A stretch of DNA of 64,000 nucleotides from Halomonas sp. CH40 (lineage in GTDB: Bacteria > Pseudomonadota > Gammaproteobacteria > Pseudomonadales > Halomonadaceae). The notes below the pieces were generated by a model that was given only the letters and a program-made list of their open reading frames with translations, made no database searches and was not told the origin of the DNA. The stretch spans positions 310,001 through 374,000 of the forward strand of contig CP112982.1 in the NCBI GenBank assembly GCA_041875495.1. Direction: 5' to 3'. Both the position numbers and the translations under genes were made by a program. Shown here piece after piece: positions 42,212-50,706 of the stretch. Each line of letters begins with the position of its first letter. Position 1 is the first letter of the stretch.

Positions 42212-44038
42212 TCAGCTCTTGCCGGCGCGTTTACGCTCGTTCTCTTTGAGCAGCTTCTTGCGCAAGCGAATGTGGCTTGGCGTGACTTCCACCAGTTCAT
42301 CGGAATCCAGGAATTCGATGGCCTGTTCAAGGGTAAAGTTGATCGGCGGCGTCAGCACGATATTTTCATCGTTACCGGTCGAACGCATGTTATCCAGCTT
42401 CTTGCCCTTGGTCGGGTTGACCACCATGTCGTTGGCGCGGTTGTTGATGCCGATCAGCATGCCTTCGTAAACCTCGGTAGCATGGTCGATAATCAGCTTG
42501 CCGCGTTCCTGCAGGGCATACAGGGCGTAGGCCAGTGCCTTACCGGAGACCATGGAGACCAGAACGCCGTTACGACGCTCGATTGAGGCCTCAGGCTTGA
42601 GCGGGCCGTAGTGGTCAAAGCGGCTGGTGAGAATGCCGGTACCCGAGGTCAGGGTCAAAAACTGGCCACGGAAGCCGATCAGGCCTCGGGCGGGGATGAT
42701 GAAGTCCAGACGCACGCGACCCTTGCCATCCGGGTTCATGTTGGTCATCTCACCCTTGCGATAGCCCAGCTCCTCCATGATGGCGCCCTGGTGCTGCTCT
42801 TCACAGTCGATGATGACTTCTTCGTAGGGCTCCTGCTTTTCGCCATCAATTTCCTTGATGATCACTTCTGGGCGCCCGACGGCCAGCTCGAAACCTTCGC
42901 GACGCATGGTTTCAATCAGCACTGAAAGGTGCAGTTCGCCACGTCCTGAGACCTTGAATTTCTCAGGGGTTTCGCCCTGTTCGACGCGCAAGGCAACGTT
43001 ATGGATCAGCTCCTGTTCCAGGCGATCCTTGATGTTACGGCTAGTAACGAACTTGCCGTCCTTGCCCGCGAAAGGTGAATCGTTGACCTGAAAGGTCATC
43101 GAGACGGTAGGCTCATCCACCGAGAGGGGTGGTAGTGCTTCAACAGCAGCCGGGTCACACAGCGTATCGGAAATCGCCAGATCCTCGATGCCGGTCACGC
43201 AGACGATATCGCCTGCGGTGGCTTCGGTGGTCTGAACGCGCTCAAGGCCCATGTGGGTCATTACCTGACCGATCTTGCCCTTACGGGTAGAACCATCAAC
43301 GCTGATAATTGAAATCTGCTGGTTGGGCTTGACGGCGCCACGCTTGATGCGGCCAAGACCGATAACGCCGACATAGCTGTTGTAGTCAAGCGCTGAGATC
43401 TGCATCTGGAAGGGGCCATTAATTTCAACGGCCGGCGGTTCAACGATATCCACAATCGACTGGAACATGGGATCCATGTTGTCAGCCAGTTCTTCCGGAT
43501 CCATACCAGCGATGCCGTTCAGTGCCGAGCAGTAGATGATCGGAAAATCCAACTGCTCATCAGAGGCGCCAAGGTTGTCGAACAGATCAAATATCTGGTC
43601 AACCACCCAATCAGGGCGCGCGCCCGGGCGGTCAATCTTGTTGACCACGACAATCGGTTTCAGGCCCTGAGCAAAGGCTTTCTGGGTCACAAAGCGGGTT
43701 TGCGGCATCGGGCCATCAACGGCGTCAACCAGTAGGAGCACTGAGTCGACCATAGACATGACGCGCTCGACCTCGCCACCAAAATCAGCGTGCCCAGGCG
43801 TATCCACGATGTTGATGTGGTAACCATTGCCCTTGCCATCCTGCCACTGAATAGCGGTGTTCTTGGCCAGGATGGTAATGCCACGCTCTTTTTCCTGGTC
43901 GTTGGAATCCATGATCCGCTCCTGCCCTTCGGCTTTGCGGTCCAGGGTGCCCGACTGACTCAGGAGTTTGTCGACCAGGGTGGTTTTACCATGGTCAACG
44001 TGGGCGATAATGGCGATATTGCGGAGGTTCTCGATCAC
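42212..44038 (-). CDS. typA: Ribosome-associated GTPase TypA/BipA
   Basis: A 608-residue translational GTPase of the EF-G type, which helps ribosome assembly at low temperature and under stress. The G motifs are complete: [15 protein letters not shown] (G1), [13 protein letters not shown] (G2), [12 protein letters not shown] (G3), [12 protein letters not shown] (G4). The C-terminal domain unique to the family is seen in [18 protein letters not shown] and the end [23 protein letters not shown]. Length matches E. coli (607). A TATAAT-like -10 lies on the minus strand at 44069-44074, 30 bases before the start; no good -35 is visible. The 211-base gap to birA holds no other feature. Confidence 0.96.
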   Translation of the reverse strand: MIENLRNIAIIAHVDHGKTTLVDKLLSQSGTLDRKAEGQERIMDSNDQEKERGITILAKNTAIQWQDGKGNGYHINIVDTPGHADFGGEVERVMSMVDSVLLLVDAVDGPMPQTRFVTQKAFAQGLKPIVVVNKIDRPGARPDWVVDQIFDLFDNLGASDEQLDFPIIYCSALNGIAGMDPEELADNMDPMFQSIVDIVEPPAVEINGPFQMQISALDYNSYVGVIGLGRIKRGAVKPNQQISIISVDGSTRKGKIGQVMTHMGLERVQTTEATAGDIVCVTGIEDLAISDTLCDPAAVEALPPLSVDEPTVSMTFQVNDSPFAGKDGKFVTSRNIKDRLEQELIHNVALRVEQGETPEKFKVSGRGELHLSVLIETMRREGFELAVGRPEVIIKEIDGEKQEPYEEVIIDCEEQHQGAIMEELGYRKGEMTNMNPDGKGRVRLDFIIPARGLIGFRGQFLTLTSGTGILTSRFDHYGPLKPEASIERRNGVLVSMVSGKALAYALYALQERGKLIIDHATEVYEGMLIGINNRANDMVVNPTKGKKLDNMRSTGNDENIVLTPPINFTLEQAIEFLDSDELVEVTPSHIRLRKKLLKENERKRAGKS

Positions 44039-44249
44039 GACACGATCCTGCTAGAAAAATAGGGCAGCATTATAGAGGTACGAAGCGGTTTACTGCCAGC
44101 ACTGTATTGAGAGCTGCATTCAAGGATGATGTTAATGAGGCTTTTTTAAGGCCCTATCAACGCGAGTACCCGACTACTGTAGCAGATGGTCGTGCATGCT
44201 TGTGTTTTCGCTGGGTCAGCGCATCCGGTAAGATAAGGCTTTTCCCGGC

Positions 44250-45248
44250 ATGGGCATGACTATGACCATCGGTAATTTGATGCGGTTATTAAGCGATGGA
44301 AGCGTGCATTCCGGCGAGCAGTTGGGTAATGCCATGGGTATTTCCCGCGCAGCCGTATGGAAGCAGTTAAAAAAACTCGACGCCATGGGGGTTGCGGTAG
44401 AGGCTGTGAAAGGTCGCGGTTATCAGCTTGCTCAACCCATTGAGCCGCTGGACGGCGCGGCCATTGTCGCGCACCTGCCTGCCGATGCCCGTCATCTGCT
44501 GACCCGTTTGCTGGTGGAAGATCAGCTGGCGTCAAGCAATGCCTATCTGCGTGAGCGCTTTCAGCAAGGCGCTGGCCATGGCGAGGTCTGTCTGGCGGAG
44601 TCGCAGACGGCAGGGCGTGGCCGGCGTGGCCGCAGCTGGGTAACGCCTTGGGGGCAGAGTCTTATATTGTCAGTGGGCTGGCGTTTCGAAAGTGGCGTGA
44701 TTGCACTTGAAGGCCTGAGCCTTGCGGTGGGCGTAGTGACTGCTCAGGTGCTGGAAGCCTATGGCGTTCACCCCAGGCTCAAATGGCCCAACGACGTACT
44801 CTTGCCTGACCGTAACGGGGAGTTGGCCAAGTTGGCGGGTATTCTGGTTGAAGTAACCGGTGATGCTGCTGGCCCGTGTGAAGTGGTCATTGGTATTGGT
44901 CTGAACCTGTCGATGAGTGACGCCCAGCGCCAGGCGATTGGCCAGCCGGTGGCGGCCCTTAGTGACGCCTGCCCGCATCTGGGGCGTAACCAACTGGCAG
45001 CTGAGTTGGTGGCAGGGCTTCTGGCCATGCTGTCAACGTTCGAGAAATGTGGTTTTCAAGCCTGGCAGGCTGAGTGGAACCAACGCCATGCGTTTGCCAA
45101 TCAACCTATTCATGTTTTGCAGGGCCAACAAGGCTGTGAAGCAACGGCAGGGGATGTTGATGCTAGCGGTAATCTTTGGGTCAGTGAAGCAAATGGCCAG
45201 TCGCGTCGCCTTGCAGGCGGCGAGATCAGTATACGCAGGCGCCTATGA
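44250..45248 (+). CDS. birA: Bifunctional biotin-protein ligase / biotin operon repressor BirA
   Basis: A 332-residue protein. The N-terminal 60 residues are a winged helix (SGEQLGNAMGISRAAVWKQLKKL), so it likely also represses biotin genes. The ligase domain has the biotinyl-AMP loop AESQTAGRGRRGRSWVTPWG and LKWPNDVLLPDRNGE, with the catalytic Lys in KLAGILVEVTG. The small C-terminal SH3-like domain ends GGEISIRRRL. Three ATGs lie within 12 bases at the start (44250, 44256, 44262) without a clear ribosome site; the first is given. It overlaps coaX by 4 bases, the usual pairing of these genes in Pseudomonas-like bacteria. Confidence 0.94.
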   Translation: MGMTMTIGNLMRLLSDGSVHSGEQLGNAMGISRAAVWKQLKKLDAMGVAVEAVKGRGYQLAQPIEPLDGAAIVAHLPADARHLLTRLLVEDQLASSNAYLRERFQQGAGHGEVCLAESQTAGRGRRGRSWVTPWGQSLILSVGWRFESGVIALEGLSLAVGVVTAQVLEAYGVHPRLKWPNDVLLPDRNGELAKLAGILVEVTGDAAGPCEVVIGIGLNLSMSDAQRQAIGQPVAALSDACPHLGRNQLAAELVAGLLAMLSTFEKCGFQAWQAEWNQRHAFANQPIHVLQGQQGCEATAGDVDASGNLWVSEANGQSRRLAGGEISIRRRL

Positions 45249-46084
45249 TTCTTGACCTTGATATTGGCAATACCTTGTCCAAGTGGCGTTTGAAAGACGT
45301 TGATAGCAGTGAGATCCGTTCGCGTGGTGCTGTCTGGACCCGTGAGGAATGGCGGCCAGGCGCGGATATCCCGGATCTCGACGTAGTGGAGTCGGTGCGA
45401 ATTTCCAGCGTGGCGCGTAAAGCCGTGCTGGACGATACCGTCAGCCTGTTGCGCCATAGAGTGCCCAACGTCTTTGTCGCCCGCTCGACCCGCGAGGCCC
45501 TGGGAGTCATCAATGGTTATGAGGAGCCAGGCCGCTTGGGGGTTGATCGCTGGATGGGTGCGCTGGCGGGGTATCAACTGGCAGGCGGCTGCTGTGCAGT
45601 GGACTGCGGCAGCGCGATTACCGTGGATTTTGTCATTCCCGGTGGGTATCACCTGGGCGGTTATATCATTCCCGGCTTGAGGCTGATGAAGGAGAGCCTC
45701 AAGCTGGGAACGCGCAATGTGGCCATTGACCCGGAAAGCGAGGCCGCGGAATTGCTGGAGCCAGGCAGGCGCACTGTGGAGGCGGTGAATCACGGTATCT
45801 ATATGGCGGCTGTCAGCGCCATAAACCGCATTTACAATGAGGTATGTGATCAGCAGGAAGTGGCGTTGCCAATGTTGTTGACCGGTGGTGATGCCCGCGT
45901 TGTTTCTCGAGGTGTGCAGGTGCCACATGCGGTCTGGCCAGATATGGTTTATGGCGGGCTGGAGGCCAGTTTTCCATTGACGCCCGCCGAACGCGCAGGC
46001 CGGATGTCGGGCGCGCCTGTAGTACCAAGTCCGGTATCGCTTGAAAAAATACGCGCAGGGCTTGCATTCTCCATGCTGCTTTGA
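45245..46084 (+). CDS. coaX: Type III pantothenate kinase CoaX
   Basis: A 279-residue ASKHA-fold kinase, first step of coenzyme A synthesis. The phosphate-1 motif is DLDIGNT (residues 4-10), pantothenate contacts lie in GVDRWMGALAGY, and the second phosphate motif is VDCGSAITVDFV, followed by GGYIIPGLRLMKESL. Some family members carry larger or smaller C-termini; this one is slightly longer than the typical 245-260 and ends with a Pro/Ser-rich stretch and IRAGLAFSMLL. It overlaps birA by 4 bases. 141 bases with a promoter follow before tRNA-Tyr. Confidence 0.94.
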   Translation: MILDLDIGNTLSKWRLKDVDSSEIRSRGAVWTREEWRPGADIPDLDVVESVRISSVARKAVLDDTVSLLRHRVPNVFVARSTREALGVINGYEEPGRLGVDRWMGALAGYQLAGGCCAVDCGSAITVDFVIPGGYHLGGYIIPGLRLMKESLKLGTRNVAIDPESEAAELLEPGRRTVEAVNHGIYMAAVSAINRIYNEVCDQQEVALPMLLTGGDARVVSRGVQVPHAVWPDMVYGGLEASFPLTPAERAGRMSGAPVVPSPVSLEKIRAGLAFSMLL

Positions 46085-46184
46085 CACAATGCTGCGCGTT
46101 CCAAGGCGAGAAGTTAAGTAAGTGTCTGTTGGGCAAGTGGTGTCAGGTAGTCTCTGGCAGAAGCTGCACCTGGCAAATTAAAGG

Positions 46185-46212
46185 TTGACACTTTCTTGAG
46201 ATGAGGCACAAT
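46185..46212 (+). promoter_or_regulatory. Sigma70-type promoter of the tRNA-Tyr-Gly-Thr cluster
   Basis: TTGACA at 46185-46190, a 16-base spacer, and CACAAT at 46207-46212; the tRNA-Tyr gene begins 14 bases later. A perfect -35 with a near-consensus -10 is typical of stable RNA promoters. Confidence 0.75.
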
Positions 46213-46225
46213 GTGCCGCCATGTT

Positions 46226-46309
<84 letters not shown>

Positions 46310-46367
46310 GAATTGACTGACAGTAATGCGGATCAGGTTAATTTGGTGAACTAGGCATTGCTGTGAT

Positions 46368-46441
<74 letters not shown>

Positions 46442-46504
46442 GAGTTTGTGTAAATTTCGTGCAGCTTTATCATTGGTAGATTTGCGCGGAATCTTGTGCG
46501 ATGT

Positions 46505-46579
46505 GCTCATGTAGCTCAGGGGTAGAGCACACCCTTGGTAAGGGTGAGGTCGACGGTTCAATTCCGTCCATGAGCTCCA
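46505..46579 (+). tRNA. tRNA-Thr (anticodon GGT)
   Basis: 75 bases with encoded CCA. Acceptor GCTCATG pairs with CATGAGC; anticodon GGT at 46537-46539; T loop GGTTCAATTCC. It is the last gene before a terminator; in related genomes a tuf gene usually follows here, but none does. Confidence 0.97.
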
Positions 46580-46588
46580 TAATTTCGG

Positions 46589-46615
46589 AAAAAGCGAGCC
46601 TGGCTCGCTTTTTTT
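46589..46615 (+). terminator. Terminator closing the first tRNA cluster
   Basis: AAAAAGCGAG (46589-46598) and CTCGCTTTTT (46604-46613) form a 10-bp stem around CCTGG, followed by more T. It ends the Tyr-Gly-Thr tRNA transcript 9 bases after the CCA end of tRNA-Thr. Confidence 0.92.
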
Positions 46616-46669
46616 GTCACTGCTTTTAGCGCATTGATTGATTAAAGTGAGCTGAAAGCGCAGAAAGGG

Positions 46670-46698
46670 TTGTCAAACGGTAAGTCCTTCGCTATGAT
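46670..46698 (+). promoter_or_regulatory. Sigma70-type promoter of tRNA-Trp-secE-nusG
   Basis: TTGTCA at 46670-46675, a 17-base spacer, and TATGAT at 46693-46698, with a GC-rich start region (GGCGCCCGC) right after, as in stringently controlled promoters. tRNA-Trp begins 49 bases downstream. Confidence 0.78.
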
Positions 46699-46746
46699 GG
46701 CGCCCGCTATTGAGCAAGCGTCTTATTTGCTCATTCAGCACGATAC

Positions 46747-46822
<76 letters not shown>

Positions 46823-46892
46823 ACTTCCCTCAAGTTGGCGTGCCTCTCAAGAATTCCTTTATCGTTCGCTGTACCCTAGGGAGTCTCGTTTT

Positions 46893-47276
46893 ATGAAGCC
46901 TAATTCTGTAAAGCATGGCGCTGAGGTACAACAGTCGCGTCATGACGGGCTCAAATGGGCAGCGGTCGTAGCGCTTTTGTTAGCAGCCGTGGTTGGTAAC
47001 ACCTTTTTCGCCGACGTGGCATTGCTCTACCGTGTTCTTGGCGTTGTTGTGCTCTGTGCTGCGGCTGGAGCAGTAGCGTTGATGACCGAGAAAGGCAAGA
47101 ATCTTGTTATCTTGGCGCAAGAGGCCAAGAAAGAGATTCAGCGCGTTGTATGGCCAACGCGTCCTGAAACAGTTCAGACAACCGCTATCGTGTTAGCGGC
47201 TGTCCTCGTGGTTGGCCTGATGTTGTGGTTGATTGACACGCTTCTCAGCTGGGCGATGTCCGGCGTTATCGGTTAG
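46893..47276 (+). CDS. secE: Preprotein translocase subunit SecE
   Basis: A 127-residue inner-membrane protein of the SecYEG channel. Three hydrophobic segments ([37 protein letters not shown] and [19 protein letters not shown]) match the three-helix E. coli form; the conserved cytoplasmic amphipathic helix and hinge read [24 protein letters not shown] 46893 is used, with TAGGGAG in front; the same frame is open from 46710 across the tRNA-Trp gene, which cannot be coding. nusG starts 9 bases after the stop. Confidence 0.95.
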   Translation: MKPNSVKHGAEVQQSRHDGLKWAAVVALLLAAVVGNTFFADVALLYRVLGVVVLCAAAGAVALMTEKGKNLVILAQEAKKEIQRVVWPTRPETVQTTAIVLAAVLVVGLMLWLIDTLLSWAMSGVIG

Positions 47277-47284
47277 GAGTTTTC

Positions 47285-47818
47285 ATGTCCAAGCGTTGGT
47301 ACGTCGTTCACGCCTATTCCGGCTTTGAAAAGCATGTCATGCGCTCGCTTCTCGAGCGGGTCAAGATGTACGGTATGGAAGATCGTTTCGGCGAGATTCT
47401 GGTGCCGACCGAAGAAGTTGTTGAAGTCCGTGATGGTAAGCGTCGCAAGAGTGAGCGCAAGTTCTATCCTGGTTATGTGCTTGTTGAAATGGAAATGGCC
47501 GATGACACATGGCACCTGGTGAATGAAACGCCCCGGGTGATGGGCTTTATCGGTGGCACCAAGGAAAAGCCGGCGCCTATCACCACCCGTGAAGCGGATG
47601 CTATCCTGAATCGCGTCAAGGACGGTGTGGATAAGCCGCGTCCCAAAACAATGTTTGAGCCAGGTCAGTCGGTTCGCGTGGTTGATGGGCCCTTTGCAGA
47701 TTTCAATGGCGTCGTTGAAGAAGTCAATTATGAGAAAAGCCGCCTGCATGTCAGCGTGCTGATCTTTGGGCGTTCAACACCCGTCGAGCTTGAGTTCTCT
47801 CAAGTAGAAAAAGAATAG
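47285..47818 (+). CDS. nusG: Transcription elongation/antitermination factor NusG
   Basis: A 177-residue factor that binds RNA polymerase through its N-terminal domain and ribosomal S10 or Rho through the C-terminal KOW domain. It starts [20 protein letters not shown], has [17 protein letters not shown], and the KOW motif [25 protein letters not shown]. Length equals the usual 177-181. AGGAGTTTTC precedes the ATG. It forms one transcript with secE; about 180 gene-free bases lie before rplK. Confidence 0.97.
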   Translation: MSKRWYVVHAYSGFEKHVMRSLLERVKMYGMEDRFGEILVPTEEVVEVRDGKRRKSERKFYPGYVLVEMEMADDTWHLVNETPRVMGFIGGTKEKPAPITTREADAILNRVKDGVDKPRPKTMFEPGQSVRVVDGPFADFNGVVEEVNYEKSRLHVSVLIFGRSTPVELEFSQVEKE

Positions 47819-47996
47819 TTTTACGCCGCTGAGAAGCTGACTCTGGTTGGCTGGTCGCGGCGGTTTGCATGGTTTTGATTAGTGAGTAGTAAGTAGCTTC
47901 GATTGATAGATAGTTTTCAGATTTTTCATTGGTCGTCACGTGGCGGCCAAATGTCACCGGGAAGCCGTAAGGCGTTATACCCAACTGGAGTAAGTT

Positions 47997-48428
47997 ATGG
48001 CCAAGAAAGTACAGGCTTACATCAAGCTGCAGGTTGCAGCTGGTAAAGCTAATCCAAGTCCGCCCGTGGGTCCTGCGCTGGGTCAGCACGGCGTGAACAT
48101 CATGGAATTCTGTAAAGCGTTTAACGCCGAGACTCAGGATATTGAGCCCGGTCTGCCGACGCCTGTCGTGATTACTGTTTATTCCGACCGTAGCTTCACC
48201 TTCGTCACCAAGACGCCGCCTGCTGCCGTGCTGCTCAAGAAAGCTGCAGGTATCAAGTCCGGTTCTGGTGAGCCGAACAAGAAGAAGGTTGGCACGGTGA
48301 CCCGTGAGCAGCTTGAAGAAATCGCCAAGACCAAAGAGCCTGATATGACGGCTGCCGATCTTGACGCCGCTGTGCGCACCATTGCGGGCAGCGCTCGCAG
48401 CATGGGCCTAAACGTGGAGGGTCTGTAA
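47997..48428 (+). CDS. rplK: 50S ribosomal protein L11
   Basis: A 143-residue protein of the GTPase-associated centre of the large subunit, needed for RelA activation. [20 protein letters not shown] at the start and [20 protein letters not shown] are textbook; the Pro-rich linker between the two domains is kept. It ends 2 bases before rplA, so L11 and L1 are cotranslated; L1 normally represses both by binding the leader RNA. Confidence 0.97.
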   Translation: MAKKVQAYIKLQVAAGKANPSPPVGPALGQHGVNIMEFCKAFNAETQDIEPGLPTPVVITVYSDRSFTFVTKTPPAAVLLKKAAGIKSGSGEPNKKKVGTVTREQLEEIAKTKEPDMTAADLDAAVRTIAGSARSMGLNVEGL

Positions 48429-48430
48429 TC

Positions 48431-49123
48431 ATGGCTAAACTGTCTAAGCGCGCCAAGCTGATTCGTGAAAAGGTTGATTCCAGCAAGGTCTACTCGGTTG
48501 AAGAGGCCGTGGCACTGTTGTCAGAGCTTTCTACAGTCAAGTTCAAGGAATCTGTGGATGTTGCCGTCAACCTGGGCGTTGATCCGCGTAAATCTGACCA
48601 GGTAGTGCGTGGCGCCACCGTTATGCCTAACGGTACCGGTAAAGACGTGCGTGTTGCTGTCTTTACCCAGGGTGCCAATGCAGATGCCGCTAAAGAAGCC
48701 GGCGCTGATATCGTGGGTATGGAAGAGTTGGCTGATCAGGTCAAGAAAGGCGTGATGGACTTTGATGTCGTCATCGCCTCGCCAGATGCCATGCGCGTCG
48801 TGGGTCAGTTGGGCCAGATTCTTGGTCCGCGTGGCCTGATGCCTAACCCCAAGGTTGGCACGGTAACGCCTGATGTAGCGACGGCTGTCAAGAACGCCAA
48901 AGCGGGTCAGGTACGCTTCCGTACTGACAAGAACGGTATTATTCACACTACCGTCGGCAAGGTTGATTTTGATGCTGACGCTATCAGGGGCAACATCGAA
49001 GCCCTGATTGGTGACCTGAAGCGGCTCAAGCCGAGCGCTTCCAAGGGCATTTACTTCAAGAAAATGACGCTGTCCACAACCATGGGTCCCGGTCTAACGG
49101 TCGACCACTCAGCTTACCTGTAA
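48431..49123 (+). CDS. rplA: 50S ribosomal protein L1
   Basis: A 230-residue protein of the mobile L1 stalk and translational repressor of the L11-L1 m[43 protein letters not shown] and [19 protein letters not shown] are family segments; the end [14 protein letters not shown] resembles the E. coli end. Four residues shorter than E. coli L1 (234). It lies 2 bases after rplK. Confidence 0.97.
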   Translation: MAKLSKRAKLIREKVDSSKVYSVEEAVALLSELSTVKFKESVDVAVNLGVDPRKSDQVVRGATVMPNGTGKDVRVAVFTQGANADAAKEAGADIVGMEELADQVKKGVMDFDVVIASPDAMRVVGQLGQILGPRGLMPNPKVGTVTPDVATAVKNAKAGQVRFRTDKNGIIHTTVGKVDFDADAIRGNIEALIGDLKRLKPSASKGIYFKKMTLSTTMGPGLTVDHSAYL

Positions 49124-49269
49124 GCCAAGTAGTCCCGTTGCCGAACCTTGTGTTGTCAAGGCAGCAAAAAAGAGCAAGAACTTTGCGGTCCCTGTCGCCA
49201 GCCTACTTCGCTGGCAGCAGGGCGCCGTCAAAGACCGCAGGCGATACGCGTCAAGCGTAGCTTAATGAT

Positions 49270-49453
49270 GAAAGTCACCTGCGCAGATGGTGTTGCCGCC
49301 AGTTGGTAGACGCTTTTTAGCTAAGCCGATTTCTGGTGAGCACCATCCCTTAGGCTTCTGGCATCATCAAGATGGGCAAAAGCCCTGATGAGCTGGAAGA
49401 GATGGTAACCACCGGAACCTGCTTTTAGGTTTCGGCACGAAGGAGTGATCACT
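49270..49453 (+). ncRNA. L10 leader region before rplJ
   Basis: The 330 bases between rplA and rplJ hold no gene. The part from about 49270 to the rplJ start has the position, size and general pairing potential of the L10 leader, the mRNA structure bound by L10(L7/L12)4 to repress its own operon; for example GATGGTGTTGCC near 49286 and later GCACCATCCC at 49339 can pair. The upstream part (49150-49250) also folds, with GCCAGC and GCTGGC around CTACTTC at 49199-49217. Exact borders cannot be set by eye. Confidence 0.6.
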
Positions 49454-49957
49454 GTGCCACTAGCACTTGAAGGCAAGAAAGCGATTGTTGCCGAGGTCAG
49501 TGAAGCGGCTAAGGACGCACTCTCCGTCGTAGTTGCCGATTCTCGCGGCGTGCCGGTCAGCAAGATGACCGATCTGCGCAAGCAGGCGCGTGAGAATGGC
49601 GTTCAGGTACGTGTTGTCCGCAACACCCTGGCACGCCGTGCCCTCGAAGGTACTCAGTGGGAGTGCCTGAACGAGAGCTTTGTAGGTCCTACCTTGTTGG
49701 CATTCTCTACCGAACACCCGGGCGCTGCTGCTCGTTTGTTCAAAGAGTTCGCCAAAAAGGATCAGAACTTCGAAGTTAAGGCACTGGCCTACGAAGGTGA
49801 GCTGATTCCGGCTGCTGACATCGACCGTCTGGCAACCCTACCGACTTACGATGAGGCAATTGCCAAACTAATGTCGGTAATGAAAGAAGCTTCCGCTGGC
49901 AAGCTGGTTCGTACTCTGGCCGCTCTGCGCGACCAGAAGCAGGAAGAAGCGGCATAA
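49454..49957 (+). CDS. rplJ: 50S ribosomal protein L10
   Basis: A 167-residue protein forming the base of the L7/L12 stalk. [56 protein letters not shown] and the C-terminal [20 protein letters not shown] match E. coli closely. The start is set at GTG 49454 (MPLALEG) because AGGAG stands 8 bases before; a GTG three codons upstream overlaps that ribosome site. It is autoregulated through the leader in front. Confidence 0.95.
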   Translation: MPLALEGKKAIVAEVSEAAKDALSVVVADSRGVPVSKMTDLRKQARENGVQVRVVRNTLARRALEGTQWECLNESFVGPTLLAFSTEHPGAAARLFKEFAKKDQNFEVKALAYEGELIPAADIDRLATLPTYDEAIAKLMSVMKEASAGKLVRTLAALRDQKQEEAA

Positions 49958-50054
49958 GCCATTCTTTCTGCGGGTGGCATAACGCTGCCTGATACGAGCA
50001 ATGAACCCTGAGTCATCGGGTCACCGAGACTCCCGCAAAGTTAGGAATGAAACA

Positions 50055-50426
50055 ATGGCACTGACCAAAGACGATATCATCAACGCCGTCGCTGAAATGT
50101 CTGTGATGGAAGTTGCTGAACTGATCGAAGCAATGGAAGAAAAATTCGGCGTTTCTGCAGCAGCGGCTGTTGTTGCCGGCCCAGGTGGCGGCGGCGAAGA
50201 AGTAGCTGAAGAGCAGACTGAATTTGACCTGGTACTGACTGCTGCTGGTGACAAGAAAGTTAACGTCATCAAGGCAGTACGTGAGCTTACCGGTCTTGGC
50301 CTGAAAGAAGCCAAGGGCGCTGTTGACGGTGCTCCGGCAACTATCAAAGAAGCAATGTCCAAGGACGATGCTGAAGCAGCCAAGACAAAGCTGGAAGAAG
50401 CGGGCGCAAGCGTCGAGCTCAAGTAA
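50055..50426 (+). CDS. rplL: 50S ribosomal protein L7/L12
   Basis: A 123-residue stalk protein present in several copies per ribosome. The N-terminal dimerisation helix pair [20 protein letters not shown] leads through an Ala/Gly/Glu hinge to the factor-binding domain with [20 protein letters not shown], the site for EF-Tu and EF-G. ATG 50055 follows TTAGGAATGAAAC and is preferred over an open frame from 50001. A partial terminator follows, as in other rplL-rpoB junctions. Confidence 0.96.
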   Translation: MALTKDDIINAVAEMSVMEVAELIEAMEEKFGVSAAAAVVAGPGGGGEEVAEEQTEFDLVLTAAGDKKVNVIKAVRELTGLGLKEAKGAVDGAPATIKEAMSKDDAEAAKTKLEEAGASVELK

Positions 50427-50464
50427 TCGATGGCTCGGGCTTTACGCGCTGCGTAAGCTTCCGC

Positions 50465-50500
50465 GGCTGGCGGCGGGAAATCCCCGCTGCCGGCCTTTTT
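50465..50500 (+). terminator. Hairpin attenuator between rplL and rpoB
   Basis: GGCTGGCGGCGGG (50465-50477) pairs with CCCGCTGCCGGCC (50483-50495) in a 13-bp stem with two G-T pairs and an AAATC loop, followed by TTTTT. In E. coli the equivalent site stops most transcripts so that rpoBC is made less than the ribosomal proteins. The rest of the 280-base gap shows no gene. Confidence 0.88.
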
Positions 50501-50706
50501 CTGTTACAACAGCAACGACGCTGTTGCAGCAGACGCGTCACTGAGACGACAATGTACGATCATTAACCGTCGTCATCACAACGCAACGAATTCTAGATTT
50601 TTGACGGCGAGCTACCCTTCTAGGAGCTTGCTGTCTGCGTCTGAAACGCCCGCGGGGCAGATGACCACGCACCGGTCACCCATGGTGAACAAGCTGGGGA
50701 ATACAG

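Noticed and set aside
46580..46746. tufB pseudogene remnant
   Set aside because: No stretch in this gap resembles any part of EF-Tu; the bases are accounted for by a terminator and a promoter.
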